Source of the DNA: Macrolepiota albuminosa
Lineage: Eukaryota > Basidiomycota > Agaricomycetes > Agaricales > Agaricaceae
Reading direction: 5' to 3'
DNA length: 64,000 nucleotides
NCBI GenBank assembly: GCA_027475525.1
Contig: JAMWFC010000054.1
Location: forward strand, 930,001 to 994,000
In this document: positions 24,225 to 34,300 of the stretch, one piece after another
Layout of the letters: every line of letters begins with the position of its first letter
Numbering within the stretch: the first letter of the stretch is position 1
Notes under the pieces: model-generated
Databases searched by the model: none
What the model saw: the letters and a program-made list of their open reading frames with translations, nothing else
Told to the model about the DNA's origin: nothing
Position numbers and translations under genes: made by a program

Positions 24225-27200
24225 AGTGGGTCTCATGTATTATCGCCAGAGAATGAAGTTTTAGTGCATGGTCCCAGCGTGTCGAACACTAAAAAGGGGA
24301 AGAGGCGGCTGCGACGGGCAGCGGTGATCCATGCGAGGTCGCCGCGGTCGCCGTACTCAGCGCTGGAGCTGCCGGTTACGTTGCGGGTGGAAGGTTTGGG
24401 GGCGCAGCCGCACGCTATTGATACAAGGGCGATGGTCGATTCGGGCGCGAGCTGCTGTTTTGTCAACCCCCGCTTTGTTCGTGAGCAGGCGCTGCCCGTG
24501 ATCCAGAAGAAGAGGCCGCTCCGACTGCGCACGATTGACAACTCGGAGATTCGCTCGGGCCTTATAACAGCGGAGGTTCACCTGCAGGTTTTGATTGGGG
24601 ACCACAAGGAGGTCTTGGTCTTCGACGTCGCGGACATTGGCGATGACAATCTGATCCTCGGGGTGAACTGGCTGCGTACCCACAATCCGTCAATTGATTG
24701 GGAGCGCTCGACGGTCGCGTTTGCGTCCCAGAGGTGTGTGGAGCAATGCCTGCCACGTGTGGCAGCGACGGCGGTGGTGGGGACGGGGACCGCAGTGCAT
24801 GCGTGCGCACGGAAGGGGATGAGGGCGGCAGCGTTTCGTTGCGAAGAACGGTTCGTGAAGCTCAAGAAGGCGAGGACGAGGAGGACGCGTTTTCTGAGGG
24901 GGCTGAAGAGAGCGGCAGTGGAAGAGGCGCGGGAGTGTGTCGACGAGGCGATCAGTTGGGCGGAGAGCCGGGGAGACGATGGGTGTGCGTTTCTGGAGCA
25001 GAGGTGGGACTGGGAGTCGGCGCGGGGTGCGGCAGGGCGGAGTTTTTCACAGGTCCTGGCGGAGAGAGCGGCGGGGGGCCCGGAAAAGCGCAGCGTTGAG
25101 GACATGGTGCCGGTCGAATTTCACGAGTTCTTGGAGGTGTTCGACAAGTCGCGGTCGGAGCGACTGCCGGCGCACCGGGAACACGACCTGGGCATCGACC
25201 TTATCGACGGCGCGTCGATCCCTCCTCCGGGCAAGCTGTACCAGCTGGCACCGGCAGAACTACGGGCACTACGTGAGTTCATCGACGAGAATTTGGCGAA
25301 AGGATACATACGGCCATCGAGTGCTCCTTGCGGAGCTCCAGTTTTCTTCGTCAGGAAGAAAGATGGTTCGTTGCGTCTGGTCGTCGATTTTCGTGCCCTT
25401 AACGCTGTTACACGACCGGATGCGTACCCGATTCCGCTCACGACGGAGCTGTTGGATCGACTACGTGCGGCAAAGGTGTTCACCACTCTTGACATGAGGT
25501 GGGGCTACTACAATGTCAGGATCCGGCACGGAGATGAGTGGAAGACGTCTTTTCGCACACGCTACGGTCAGTTCGAGTTCCTGGTCATGCAGTTTGGTTT
25601 GCGCAACGCCCCAGCGGCTTTTCAGCGGATGGTGAACGATCTTTTTCATGACCTAGTCGACGTTTACGTGGTGCTCTACTTGGACGATATCATTATCTTT
25701 TCGGAGGACCCGACGCAGCATGACGCTCATGTCCGGGAGGTCCTGCGCCGTCTGCGCGAGGCTGATCTATTCTTGAAGCCTGAGAAGTGCCGTTTTCGTA
25801 CGACGGAAGTTGACTATTTGGGGCTGAAGATATCTCCGGGACATGTGGGGATGGACCCCGTGAAGGTCAGCGGGGTGACGGAGTGGCCAACGCCTCGGAA
25901 CTTGCGCCACGTTAACCAGTTCTTGGGGTTCTGCAATTTTTACCGCCGTTTCGTGGAGGACTATGCAGAGATCACGCGCCCGTTGGAGCGGCTGAAGAGG
26001 AAGGATGTTTTGTGGCGGTGGGGGCCGGAGGAGCAGGCGGCGTTTGTGGCACTGAAGAGGGCTTTCGTGGAGGCTCCGGTGCTGATGATGCCAGACACGG
26101 AGGCGGCGTTCCGGGTGGAGACGGACGCGTCTGACTTTGCGGTCGGGGCGGTCCTGTCACAGGAGGTGGGCGAGGGTGACTGGCGACCAGTAGCGTTCTT
26201 CTCCAAGGCGATGCAGCCGGCGGAACGCAATTACGACGTGCATGATAAAGAGCTTCTGTCGGTCGTGAGGGCATTTGAGGTGTGGAGGCCTTACCTCGAG
26301 GGCAGTCCGCACCCAGTTGATGTGTTCTCCGACCACCGCAATTTGGAGTATTTCATGTCGGCGCGGGATCTGAACCGTCGCCAGGCGAGGTGGAGCATTT
26401 TTCTGAATCGTTTTGTTTTTCGGATTCACCACCGCCCGGGTCGTCTCAGCGCGGGGCCGGATGGGCTGTCACGCAGACCGGATCATGAGGTGGAAGGGTT
26501 GGACAATGCAGGCCAGCAGGTGCTCCCTGGCGATCGGGTGGGGGAGCGTAGGCGAATCCGGCGGGCGGTGGTGGTGGCGCTGGAGAGGTGTGGGGAGTCA
26601 GAAGTGGTGCGGCGGGTGGCGGCGGTGCAGCAGGTTTTGGCGGATGGGGATATTCTGGCGCGGATTAGGCAGGCGTCGAGGGCGGACAAGAAACTTGCGC
26701 CGTTGTGGGACTTGAATAAGGCGCCGGCATTGGTTCGGTCGAGGCTTAAGGATTTCCAGGTCGACAATGGATTGGTGCGATTTCGGGGACTGGTGTACGT
26801 ACCGGAGAATGAGGAGGTGAAGAGGACCATATTGCAGTTGTACCACGATTCGATCCCAGCGGGACACCCAGGTCGCGCGAACACGCTGGCGCTGGTGGCG
26901 CGTAACTACTACTGGCCAAGGATGTCCGAGTACGTACAACGATACGTCGACGGGTGTGAGACTTGCCAGCGCATCAAGCCTCGACGTCAGAAGCCGTTTG
27001 GCCCGCTCCAGCCCCTGGAAGTCCCCGACGGTCCCTGGCAACATATTTCCACAGATTATGTTGGCCCGCTACCTTCTTCACGTGGGTTCGATGCGGTGCA
27101 GGTGGTTTGTGATAAGTCGACGAAGAGGGCGCACTTCTTGCCAGCCCGTTCCACGGACGATGCAGCCGCGATGTGCGACACGTTTATGGAAAGGGTCTGG

Positions 27201-28124
27201 TGCTTGCACGGCACGCCGAAGAAGGTTGTCTCCGACAGGGGGCCGCAGTTTGTGGCACGGTACACCAGGCGGATGTGGGAACGACTGGGCATTAAACCCG
27301 CCCTCTCAACCGCGCACCATCCACAGACTGACGGACAGACGGAGAGGGTAAATCAGGAGCTCGAGGTTTATCTGCGCGCTTTCGTCGACTATTATCAGGA
27401 TGACTGGACCGATTGGCTTCCGTTCGCGGAGTTCGCCTATAACAATCGACCCCATTCAGCCATCGGCATGTCGCCGTTTTACGCGGAGTACGCGTACAAC
27501 CCCACATTCTCGATCGACCCGGTAAATTCGCAGTCAGTTCCCAAGGCCGACGACAGGTTGGAGAAGATACGTACCGTCCAGGGGGAGTTGAAGGCCCTGC
27601 TCGAGTTGACGGCCGAGAGGATGCGGCGTTTCCACGACGCGTGGGTGGATGAGTCGCCAGACTATGTCGCCGGCGACCGTGTCTTTCTCGAGCGTGCGGA
27701 TTTGCGGTCGGACCGACCTAACAACAAACTGGACTTCAAAAGGTTTGGGCCTTTCCAGGTGGTACAGAAGATCTCGGACTCAGCGTATCGGTTGGCCCTG
27801 CCCGATGGGTGGGCCATCCACGATGTGTTCCACGTCTCCTGCTTGGTCCCGGCGCGTACTGATACGATTTTGGGCCGGAGGCAGGAGCCACCGCCGCCGG
27901 TTCAGCTGGAGACAGGTGAGGAAGTGGAGATTGAGAGGATTCTCCGCGAAAGGCGCACTAGGGGGGGGATCTCGGAGTTCTTGGTGCGCTGGAAGGGGTA
28001 CGATGAGAGCGAGGACGAGTGGCTCAGGGAGTACAACATGCCGCATGCGCTGGAGGCGATCCAGGAGTTCCGCACCAACGAGGAAGCGCGTGGGAAGAGA
28101 AGGCGCACGAAGCGTCAGGGGTGA
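24183..28124 (+). CDS. pol: Pol polyprotein with C-terminal chromodomain
   Basis: Made by -1 frameshifting from Gag; the fusion would be about 1,649 aa. In order: aspartic protease (MVDSGASCCFVN), reverse transcriptase (RLVVDFRALNAVT, VLYLDDIIIF with the YLDD core), RNase H (VETDASDFAVGAVLSQ), integrase zinc-binding HHCC region (GHPGR to CETCQR), catalytic core with D (STDYVGPLP), D (VVSDRGPQF) and E (TERVNQELE), GPF/Y-like module (FKRFGPFQVV) and a chromodomain (FLVRWKGYDESEDEWL). All key residues are present. The chromodomain probably tethers integration to modified histones. The frame has no ATG of its own. Confidence 0.97.
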   Translation, partial: FCVGLPRAATAGATSGSHVLSPENEVLVHGPSVSNTKKGKRRLRRAAVIHARSPRSPYSALELPVTLRVEGLGAQPHAIDTRAMVDSGASCCFVNPRFVREQALPVIQKKRPLRLRTIDNSEIRSGLITAEVHLQVLIGDHKEVLVFDVADIGDDNLILGVNWLRTHNPSIDWERSTVAFASQRCVEQCLPRVAATAVVGTGTAVHACARKGMRAAAFRCEERFVKLKKARTRRTRFLRGLKRAAVEEARECVDEAISWAESRGDDGCAFLEQRWDWESARGAAGRSFSQVLAERAAGGPEKRSVEDMVPVEFHEFLEVFDKSRSERLPAHREHDLGIDLIDGASIPPPGKLYQLAPAELRALREFIDENLAKGYIRPSSAPCGAPVFFVRKKDGSLRLVVDFRALNAVTRPDAYPIPLTTELLDRLRAAKVFTTLDMRWGYYNVRIRHGDEWKTSFRTRYGQFEFLVMQFGLRNAPAAFQRMVNDLFHDLVDVYVVLYLDDIIIFSEDPTQHDAHVREVLRRLREADLFLKPEKCRFRTTEVDYLGLKISPGHVGMDPVKVSGVTEWPTPRNLRHVNQFLGFCNFYRRFVEDYAEITRPLERLKRKDVLWRWGPEEQAAFVALKRAFVEAPVLMMPDTEAAFRVETDASDFAVGAVLSQEVGEGDWRPVAFFSKAMQPAERNYDVHDKELLSVVRAFEVWRPYLEGSPHPVDVFSDHRNLEYFMSARDLNRRQARWSIFLNRFVFRIHHRPGRLSAGPDGLSRRPDHEVEGLDNAGQQVLPGDRVGERRRIRRAVVVALERCGESEVVRRVAAVQQVLADGDILARIRQASRADKKLAPLWDLNKAPALVRSRLKDFQVDNGLVRFRGLVYVPENEEVKRTILQLYHDSIPAGHPGRANTLALVARNYYWPRMSEYVQRYVDGCETCQRIKPRRQKPFGPLQPLEVPDGPWQHISTDYVGPLPSSRGFDAVQVVCDKSTKRAHFLPARSTDDAAAMCDTFMERVWCLHGTPKKVVSDRGPQFVARYTRRMWERLGIKPALSTAHHPQTDGQTERVNQELEVYLRAFVDYYQDDWTDWLPFAEFAYNNRPHSAIGMSPFYAEYAYNPTFSIDPVNSQSVPKADDRLEKIRTVQGELKALLELTAERMRRFHDAWVDESPDYVAGDRVFLERADLRSDRPNNKLDFKRFGPFQVVQKISDSAYRLALPDGWAIHDVFHVSCLVPARTDTILGRRQEPPPPVQLETGEEVEIERILRERRTRGGISEFLVRWKGYDESEDEWLREYNMPHALEAIQEFRTNEEARGKRRRTKRQG

Positions 28125-28226
28125 TGCCGGAGTGTGTCGTTCTTTTCGGTTCCTTTCTCTTTCTTTTCTTTTCCTTTTTTTTTCTCTCTGGGTTGGGGGC
28201 TCGCGCCTTAACGGGGAGGGGCCGGG

Positions 28227-28455
28227 TGTCATGATATCTTCATATGATATCTTCACTTTCCCTACTTTACTTCCACATTACTAGTTACGGTCACGTGACT
28301 ACATACATTCTACGGACACCTGAATACGCAGTTCCTTAGTTCTATTCATTTCGTATTCAGGTATGTTGTCGCAAGTGTCTTCCATATAGTTATAATATAT
28401 ATTTCGTATTCAGCTTCCTACGTGCTGCGTTGCAGACCACGATCGAAGCCTAACA
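28227..28455 (+). repeat. 3' LTR
   Basis: Identical by eye to the 5' LTR over 229 bp and followed by the target-site duplication CTTGA at 28456-28460. Confidence 0.97.
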
Positions 28456-28460
28456 CTTGA

Positions 28461-29697
28461 CGTTTATTACAGATGTGTTTATGGGCTGTGAGCACACTAC
28501 TGTACAGGTGACCAACTACTAAGTTTTGTGACTTGCGTGGGGTGTGTCAGCAATCTCATGTCCTTTATACCGCGTAAGCGAACTCGTCGCTACTCGATCC
28601 TGCGCCACTACAAAACTTCATTAGAGACGTGGACAACGATCAAATTTCCAATTTGTTAGATGTACATGATCGAAATTCAGGTCCGCACAAAGCAACCACA
28701 CAAACGTGTGTTATCTGCAATACTTCGGAAAATCACACTGCTACAAGTATTACCAGCTTGCAAGGCTTCCTCGATTTTTTGGTCGTTTGTGTTGAACCTG
28801 AAGACGCCAACACGAAATTATTCACCCCAAAGCTTATGTGAAATTGACGAATTGTCTTAAGCCGCGTGATCAAAAATCTCATCAGTCGCAGGCTTAGGAC
28901 GAATTATCCTATGTACGAATTGGGTGAAACATTTTCCCTTCAGAATAAGTGTGGGTCCACTTTAATGGTTATTGCGACTGTGAGCTTCGTGTGTGTCGAA
29001 GCTAACGTCAACGTGGCCTAGAGATTAGCTTTGATGCGCAACTAATCAGCATCTGAACAACAAATGCTGTAAAGCAATCTTTACGACGACTGAAAAGATT
29101 GGAGCAGTTCTTCAGCCACGCTCACGTTGTCACAGAAGTCGAAGCAGGAGTCCCTTAGAATCGGGAGAATCAATCTCGCAAGGAAAAATTTATTTCTGTC
29201 CCGAAGTACCTTAATCCAATCCAACTTGTCGACAAATAAACACGAACCCTGCCCTGGCCACAACCGCCTCGACTCAACTAGTGCGACGACAGTTTTTCCA
29301 AAAAAAAAAAATTAGAGCGCGCTTGCTCATGAAGCAGAAGGTCCCAGAATGTCTCAGTCCATGAACGACCGTAAAATCCGAATGATAGGTCATTTATATG
29401 AGATTACACATGGCTGGTTCACTTCGCATGAGACGGCTCGGATGAATGGAGCACGAACCACAATCTCGAGTCGACGCAACCAAAAGGGAAAACGGAGATT
29501 TCGTGGGGTGTGGTTGCCAATTCGTTTGTTTGTCTCAGCCTCCCGTCCCTGCTTTGTGTACAGGGTCCATGAGTCTAACCGCTTTTCACTTTGACAGTTC
29601 GCTTCAATCGCACATCTCTCTCAGCGTACAAAATCTCGTGGAGAAAGTGTTCAACTTCTCACGTATTTATAGTCGACTATCATAAAAATTAATTACG
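28461..29697. other. Intergenic, no gene supported
   Basis: Right flank of the retrotransposon and promoter side of the Zn2Cys6 gene. Short frames only. An A-run at 29299-29310 is simple sequence. Confidence 0.5.
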
Positions 29698-31382
29698 ATG
29701 TGTCCAGAATCTCTCTATACGGCGGCCGCTTCTTCTTCCGCTCCTCCTCTCATGCACCCTCCCTATCTTTACCCAATGTCTCGTCGCGAGGCCGAACTCC
29801 AATGGGAGTTCGAACGTCAAAGGGTATGTTTTACCAGCTTCCAGATTTTTTCTGCGGCTCACCATCTACCAGCTTCAAGCTCACATCGCTACTCTCCCAA
29901 GCTTCTCGTTCGAAAAAACCAAATTCGAGGAGGATGAACACTTCTACGCCACCTTTCCCGAGGCTCGTCAAGCTGCGATTAACAGCTGGATTTCCGAGCA
30001 ATTCCCTTTTGCACCATGGGCAGAACTTGAAGTCGCTCAATACGATAGCTCGATCGATCCCACCTACAACATGCAAATCGAGTCATACACTCCAAGTCCT
30101 ATGACTCCAACTGCTCCTTTCACGACCTATACGTTGGGTGGTGCACTCACTGCCCCTTCCACGCTTCCCCACAAAGCATCCCAGATATCAGCAGTACCCA
30201 AGTCCTCGACACCCCCGATGCCGGTTGTCCACTATGATTATAGTGGCAGTATGAGTCATGATGTTCACAGTAGTCCGGCTAGTGTTCTTACGGCTGATAC
30301 TACATTCTTCAATGACGAGGAACATTTTTGTGTCGACCAGGAGGCCTCTCCAGTAAGTCGACAGTTGCCGTTGATTTTTCAGATACTGATACTTAACTAG
30401 GCTATTGATAGGCCACAAGCACCGGTGCCAACACCGCATGAGGACGATATTTTGCGTACCCTCGAGCTCCTGGCACCGGCACGACGATCAGGGAAGCACG
30501 TCCAGAAAGTGCAGGTTCATTTGTCCCCAAGAAAACGAATTTCGAAAAATCCCTACCCATCGACATCCCCGACTTCATCGCGCTCTATTGTCGACTCGCC
30601 GCCCTCTTCACCGGCATCTTCTCACTCTCCTACTACGCCCAAGGTCGTCCCCTCCAACGCACCCGCCGTCCAACTGCATTTCACTGGCGACTGGGAGGAA
30701 GACGCGATCACCACTGCCGAATACATTAATTCCGTCGTCAACGCCGGCAAGACACCATCAGTGTCGATCCCAGTTCCTACGCTGCCGTTACTGCCGATTG
30801 AGCCACACATTGATGCGAACCTCATATCGATCCGTCGCCGCCACCGATATTCCCACCGCCAACGTCTTCATCCATATTCTCCGTCGCCTCCCCGTGCTCA
30901 CTCCCACTCTCATTCTCATTCTCATTCTCGATCGCCTTCCCGCGAGCGTTCGAAAAGTGCGTCGCCACCCGACAAGCGGCCGAACATGTTGAGAGACAAA
31001 AATGGCAAGCCGATCATGGCTTGCCATTTTTGTAGAGGCCGGAAGATCGCGTGCGGGCCGCCACCGAAGGGAAGTAATGATCCCACTTGCAAGTAAGTGT
31101 ATTGTGACTCTACTCGTGTGCTTGATCTGTTTTACTCATTCACTCATCAGTCAGTGTGCGCGTCGTGGGCTGGATTGTCAGTATCCGACTGTTAACCGAC
31201 GTGGAATGCGCAAGAAAAAGTCTGTCGTTGATGCTCATGACGTAGCATCTGAAGCTTCCTCTTCTCCATCGAGTAATATCACGCCGAGACTGGCCGCCCT
31301 CGAACTTGTGAAGATTAGCAAGGATGTTGCGATGTCGGATTACTCAGACGAGTCGGGATCTGATTGGGACGGCGACAACTAA
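29698..31382 (+). CDS. Zn(II)2Cys6 transcription factor with C-terminal DNA-binding domain
   Basis: Predicted nuclear DNA-binding regulator. Four exons (29698-29823, 29873-30352, 30401-31092, 31151-31382) give an intact 509-aa frame. The zinc cluster spans the last intron: CHFCRGRKIAC in exon 3 and CNQCARRGLDCQYP in exon 4, with spacing C-x2-C-x6-C-x11-C-x2-C-x6-C. It lies in the C-terminal third rather than at the N-terminus. Before it is a Ser/Pro-rich region with an (SH)n run and Arg/Ser dipeptides (SRSPSRERSKS). The N-terminal half (FPEARQAAINSWISEQ) has no known domain. The coding DNA for the first cysteines contains a 16-bp perfect inverted repeat. Targets unknown. Confidence 0.88.
30996..31033. 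repeat. Perfect 16-bp inverted repeat inside the zinc-cluster codons
   Basis: Arm 30996-31011 and arm 31018-31033 are exact reverse complements around a 6-base loop (gatcat). In mRNA it would form a strong hairpin at the start of the Zn2Cys6 coding region. Confidence 0.9.
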
Positions 31383-31968
31383 TATGTTCCTCCCCGGTTT
31401 CAATCGTCTATCGTCTTTTTCTATCTTCGTTCGAAGCTCGTGTTCTAATGTCCGGAATTTCTTGTGTGATGAAGTGAACTTCATCTGATCTCTAATCGCT
31501 ATCTCAACGTGCTATCTTGAATTGCTGTCCTCATGCTTTGCTTTCTGTCTACTACTTTCTGTACATATTGATCTTAATCTCGGTACCTAGTTCCCCCTAA
31601 TTGTTATGTAAACTGTCTTGCCTGGAATTCAATGTACATAGTCTTCTGGAGTGTCTCGTCTGGTTGGCAATCATACAAGAGGCATGCAAACTTCTCAGGA
31701 ATGTCACCTCGCTGCCGAAATGATCAAAATCGAGTTCCACGCTCTTGCTTCTAGCCATATGAACGGTTCCGGGATCATTCTTTTTTTCTCGGAGTCTCGG
31801 CGTAGCGTCACCAGCGGCGAACTGGAGCGATTTTTGGAAGGAAGATCCACCCGGGCGCGTAACGGTCGACGTGATAGTACGACGTTTAACTCAAGATGTC
31901 ATGTAGTTTTATTGTCTCTGTAACAACTCTTACACAGAATACAGGATGATACATGACCCCGACGTCGT
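31383..31968. other. Convergent 3' intergenic region
   Basis: Holds the 3' ends of the Zn2Cys6 gene (+) and the esterase (-). No coding or RNA gene signal seen. Confidence 0.5.
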
Positions 31969-33634
31969 TCACCAAATAGTGTTTTTAAGAACGACTTCAC
32001 CAACTTGCTGTCCGAAATAGTAGTGAGCGTAACCTTAAGAAAGGTATCAGTTGTGCTGAAAAAAAAAACGATTGAGAACGACATACTACTCGGATGGTAG
32101 TTGTTACTGTAGGAAGGCGAAACAACAGTAAATTTTTAAAAAATCAATCTGATTAACGATAAAGCGAACTCACCCCCAAAAGTCGTTCGAGTTCGAGCCG
32201 ATGGTTGAATTATCAATGAAGCCATAAACAGTAGCATCATCGAGGATAGTCGAGAACAGAGCGTTAGAATCCCAGAAGTAATTTGTCACCTATGAGAATA
32301 CCGTTTGACCTCGAGATCCATTAAGGAGCATTCCGGTACATACCCCGGGGTTGTTCGCTTTAAAATCGGCGGCGTATTGCAGCAATTTAGTGTTAAACCC
32401 AGCAATGACGCTCGCTTCGAGTGAGGTGGCCGTGGTACCTTGTGCGGTCATCTGACAAAATAATCATGAAACAATTGGACGACAAATCAGAAGGAGAAAA
32501 GTACCAATGGGGAGCGATCAACAGGAGGAACGTTGACGAAAAGGAAGTTCCTAGCTCCGACATTGCTGTGAAAAATCAGATCAGAACGGACATAACGCAC
32601 ATTGATTTAGGGCATACTACTGTCAAGAGGGAAAAAAAGTGTCAATGATAACGGCATAGAATGATGACGTCATGACGACATACGAGCTTCTGGACCAATG
32701 CGAACTCGGCGGACAATAATGTATCAGAGAAACTGTAGCGAAAGAGAAAGATTAAACGACTCGGTCAAGGACGAAAAATGACCATGTCGTACGCATCACG
32801 ATCACCTCTCAGATAGTAACTATTACCGATGTCGTTAATACCGATCCAGATTGAGAATAGCGAGTCGGCACTGGTCCAAGGAGTAGCCGCAGGCTTGGTG
32901 CCTGCACCGTTCAGGAACTGGTTGACCTGGTCCGTCAGAGACAAGACGGTAGGGGCGAAAGGTGCAACAAGGGTGGCGTCGATGGTGGCGCCTCCATAGG
33001 CGTAGTTGTAGGTGAAGAGAAGGGAGTTGTTGAATTCTGTCGTCACGTAGTCGACCCAGTTCTCGCCGCCGGTTGCGGTGTAGCCCGGGTAGATTGGGTT
33101 GCCCAGAGGGTTACCTACGGTGGGAAGTGTGAGGGTGGGGTCGAAGCCAGTCTGAGTATACGAGTCGCCGCTTTTGTTCGGAAAAATGAGAATGCGATTT
33201 TATGTAGAAAAAAGTATAGAACTGACAAGCTGAACCAATAGTTAGCCTTGACGGGGGAGGAGGGAGAGGATGTGCTAGCGGTCTGGGTTGAGGTAGCAGT
33301 AGCCGTTCCAGGGACACACTGATAATACCCTGTCAGAGTAGTTTCAGTTTTCATCACCGAGATATAAGGATTTTCCCTCTGACAATCGTTCTGGCGTGTA
33401 CACACAGATCTTCACATGAGGATTAGAAATGGCCGTGCTTCTCAAGAGGTAACATACCCTGCAACGCACGTAGTCGATCCTGTCCAGCTTATACCACCAC
33501 CTAGTATAATATTCAATCAATTTCGTATCGAGGCCGGAGGATCGTAGCTTACATTGACCCCAAAGAGGTGATTGAGCAAGAGCGGTCGAGGTAAAAAGAG
33601 TCGCTAGGGCAACGAATTGAGAAGAGAGTCTCAT
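31969..33634 (-). CDS. Secreted CE16-type acetylesterase with N-terminal CBM1
   Basis: Predicted extracellular SGNH/GDSL esterase removing acetyl groups from plant polysaccharide oligomers, tethered by a cellulose-binding module. A signal peptide (LSSQFVALATLFTSTALA) is followed by a CBM1 (QCGGISWTGSTTC, later YYQCVPG), a Thr/Ser linker (TATATSTQTASTSSP) and the catalytic domain: GDSYTQTGFD (Ser), WIGINDIGNSYY and the final NNYHPS (His). Exons: 33634-33553, 33500-33454, 33390-33227, 33170-32793, 32732-32684, 32619-32618, 32565-32505, 32451-32344, 32289-32174, 32106-32087, 32033-31969; 363 aa. The 2-nt exon 32619-32618 is needed to restore KLYNVGARNFLF. The splice at 33454 and an odd 10-residue insert within the CBM1 (VMKTETTLTG) are the least certain parts. 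Confidence 0.88.
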
Positions 33635-34078
33635 CGTTGAACAGATAAGCCTTAGAGTTGATTTTACAAGAAAGTCAATCTTTTAAAGAACGAAGGCAAG
33701 AATAACAATCGGTGTCATGTGTCCAGACTAGGATGAAATTCGGTGGATTGGCGGGACGGCATTGAGCGGGACAGAGGTCACAGTTGGCGACGCGTCGTGC
33801 AGAAATTGTCAGATGGTGGTCAAAAGCCGGGATTCCACCGAGAGCGGGTCGGAAAAATTGGAATAACGGAGGTGTTAACTACCAATTAATTTTAATTTTA
33901 GAAAGCTTTAAAAGCACTGGAAACGAGTTACTTGGTCTTCAGAGTTTGTATGGTGTATTTGTACCAAAAGGCCTTCTTTCACCAAAACAAAGTAAAGAAC
34001 AGGCCGACGCACAGCGAGTCTCAAGCTGGGTCTAAATATAGGCTTAGCGACTGTATAGTCATTACGTTATTTCAGTCC
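33635..34078. other. Intergenic, no gene supported
   Basis: Promoter side of the esterase gene and the 3' flank of the second U1-like gene. Only short frames. Confidence 0.45.
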
Positions 34079-34300
34079 ATAGGGTTAGGGTTAGGACGAT
34101 GCAAAAACGAAAAAAAAGCGCCTGCCCAGCCAGAGTGGCCGGAGCAGGACAGGAAAATATTTAGACGGTGCATGAGCCGAAGCCCATACAAGCCGCAGAC
34201 ACTCCCTGTGTGGACAGGGTCGCCGTGCTATGGAGAGTCTCCATGGCCCACAAACCCGGGTACATGAAGGGGCTTGTGCCATCAAGGTAAGTATGAGTTG
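34079..34300. repeat. Dispersed duplicate block, copy B
   Basis: Second copy of the 15355-15577 block, same orientation, 18.7 kb away, including the tagggttagggttagg motif at its left edge. Confidence 0.95.
34118..34294 (-). ncRNA. U1: U1-like spliceosomal snRNA, copy 2
   Basis: The 177-nt RNA is identical to the copy at 15395-15571, including the AUACUUACCU 5' end, cUUCGg hairpin, U-rich Sm-like site and 3' stem-loop. Upstream sequence is different except for a TATA-like ATAAATA at about -30 (34320-34326) and GGTCCGTGC at about -50 (34342-34350). Retention of just these elements argues that both copies are transcribed from the minus strand. Confidence 0.7.

Larger units (their letters stand above)
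22910..28455 (+). mobile_element. Intact Ty3/Gypsy LTR retrotransposon, chromovirus clade
   Basis: A complete 5,546-bp element: 229-bp LTRs beginning TG and ending CA, identical by eye, flanked by the 5-bp target-site duplication CTTGA (22905-22909 and 28456-28460). Inside are a Gag frame with a CCHC knuckle and an overlapping -1 Pol frame ordered protease, reverse transcriptase, RNase H, integrase, chromodomain. That order and the chromodomain place it among chromoviruses. A purine-rich tract (ggggagggg, about 28213-28221) precedes the 3' LTR. No premature stops were seen, so it may be active. Its internal region is GC-rich compared with both its LTRs and the host flanks. Confidence 0.98.

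Noticed and set aside
23826..25495. Several long minus-strand frames inside gag-pol
   Set aside because: Shadows of a GC-rich coding strand; the plus frame has all retroelement motifs.
33331..33358. 28-nt intron in the CBM1 coding part
   Set aside because: Too short for these introns and removing it shifts the frame.
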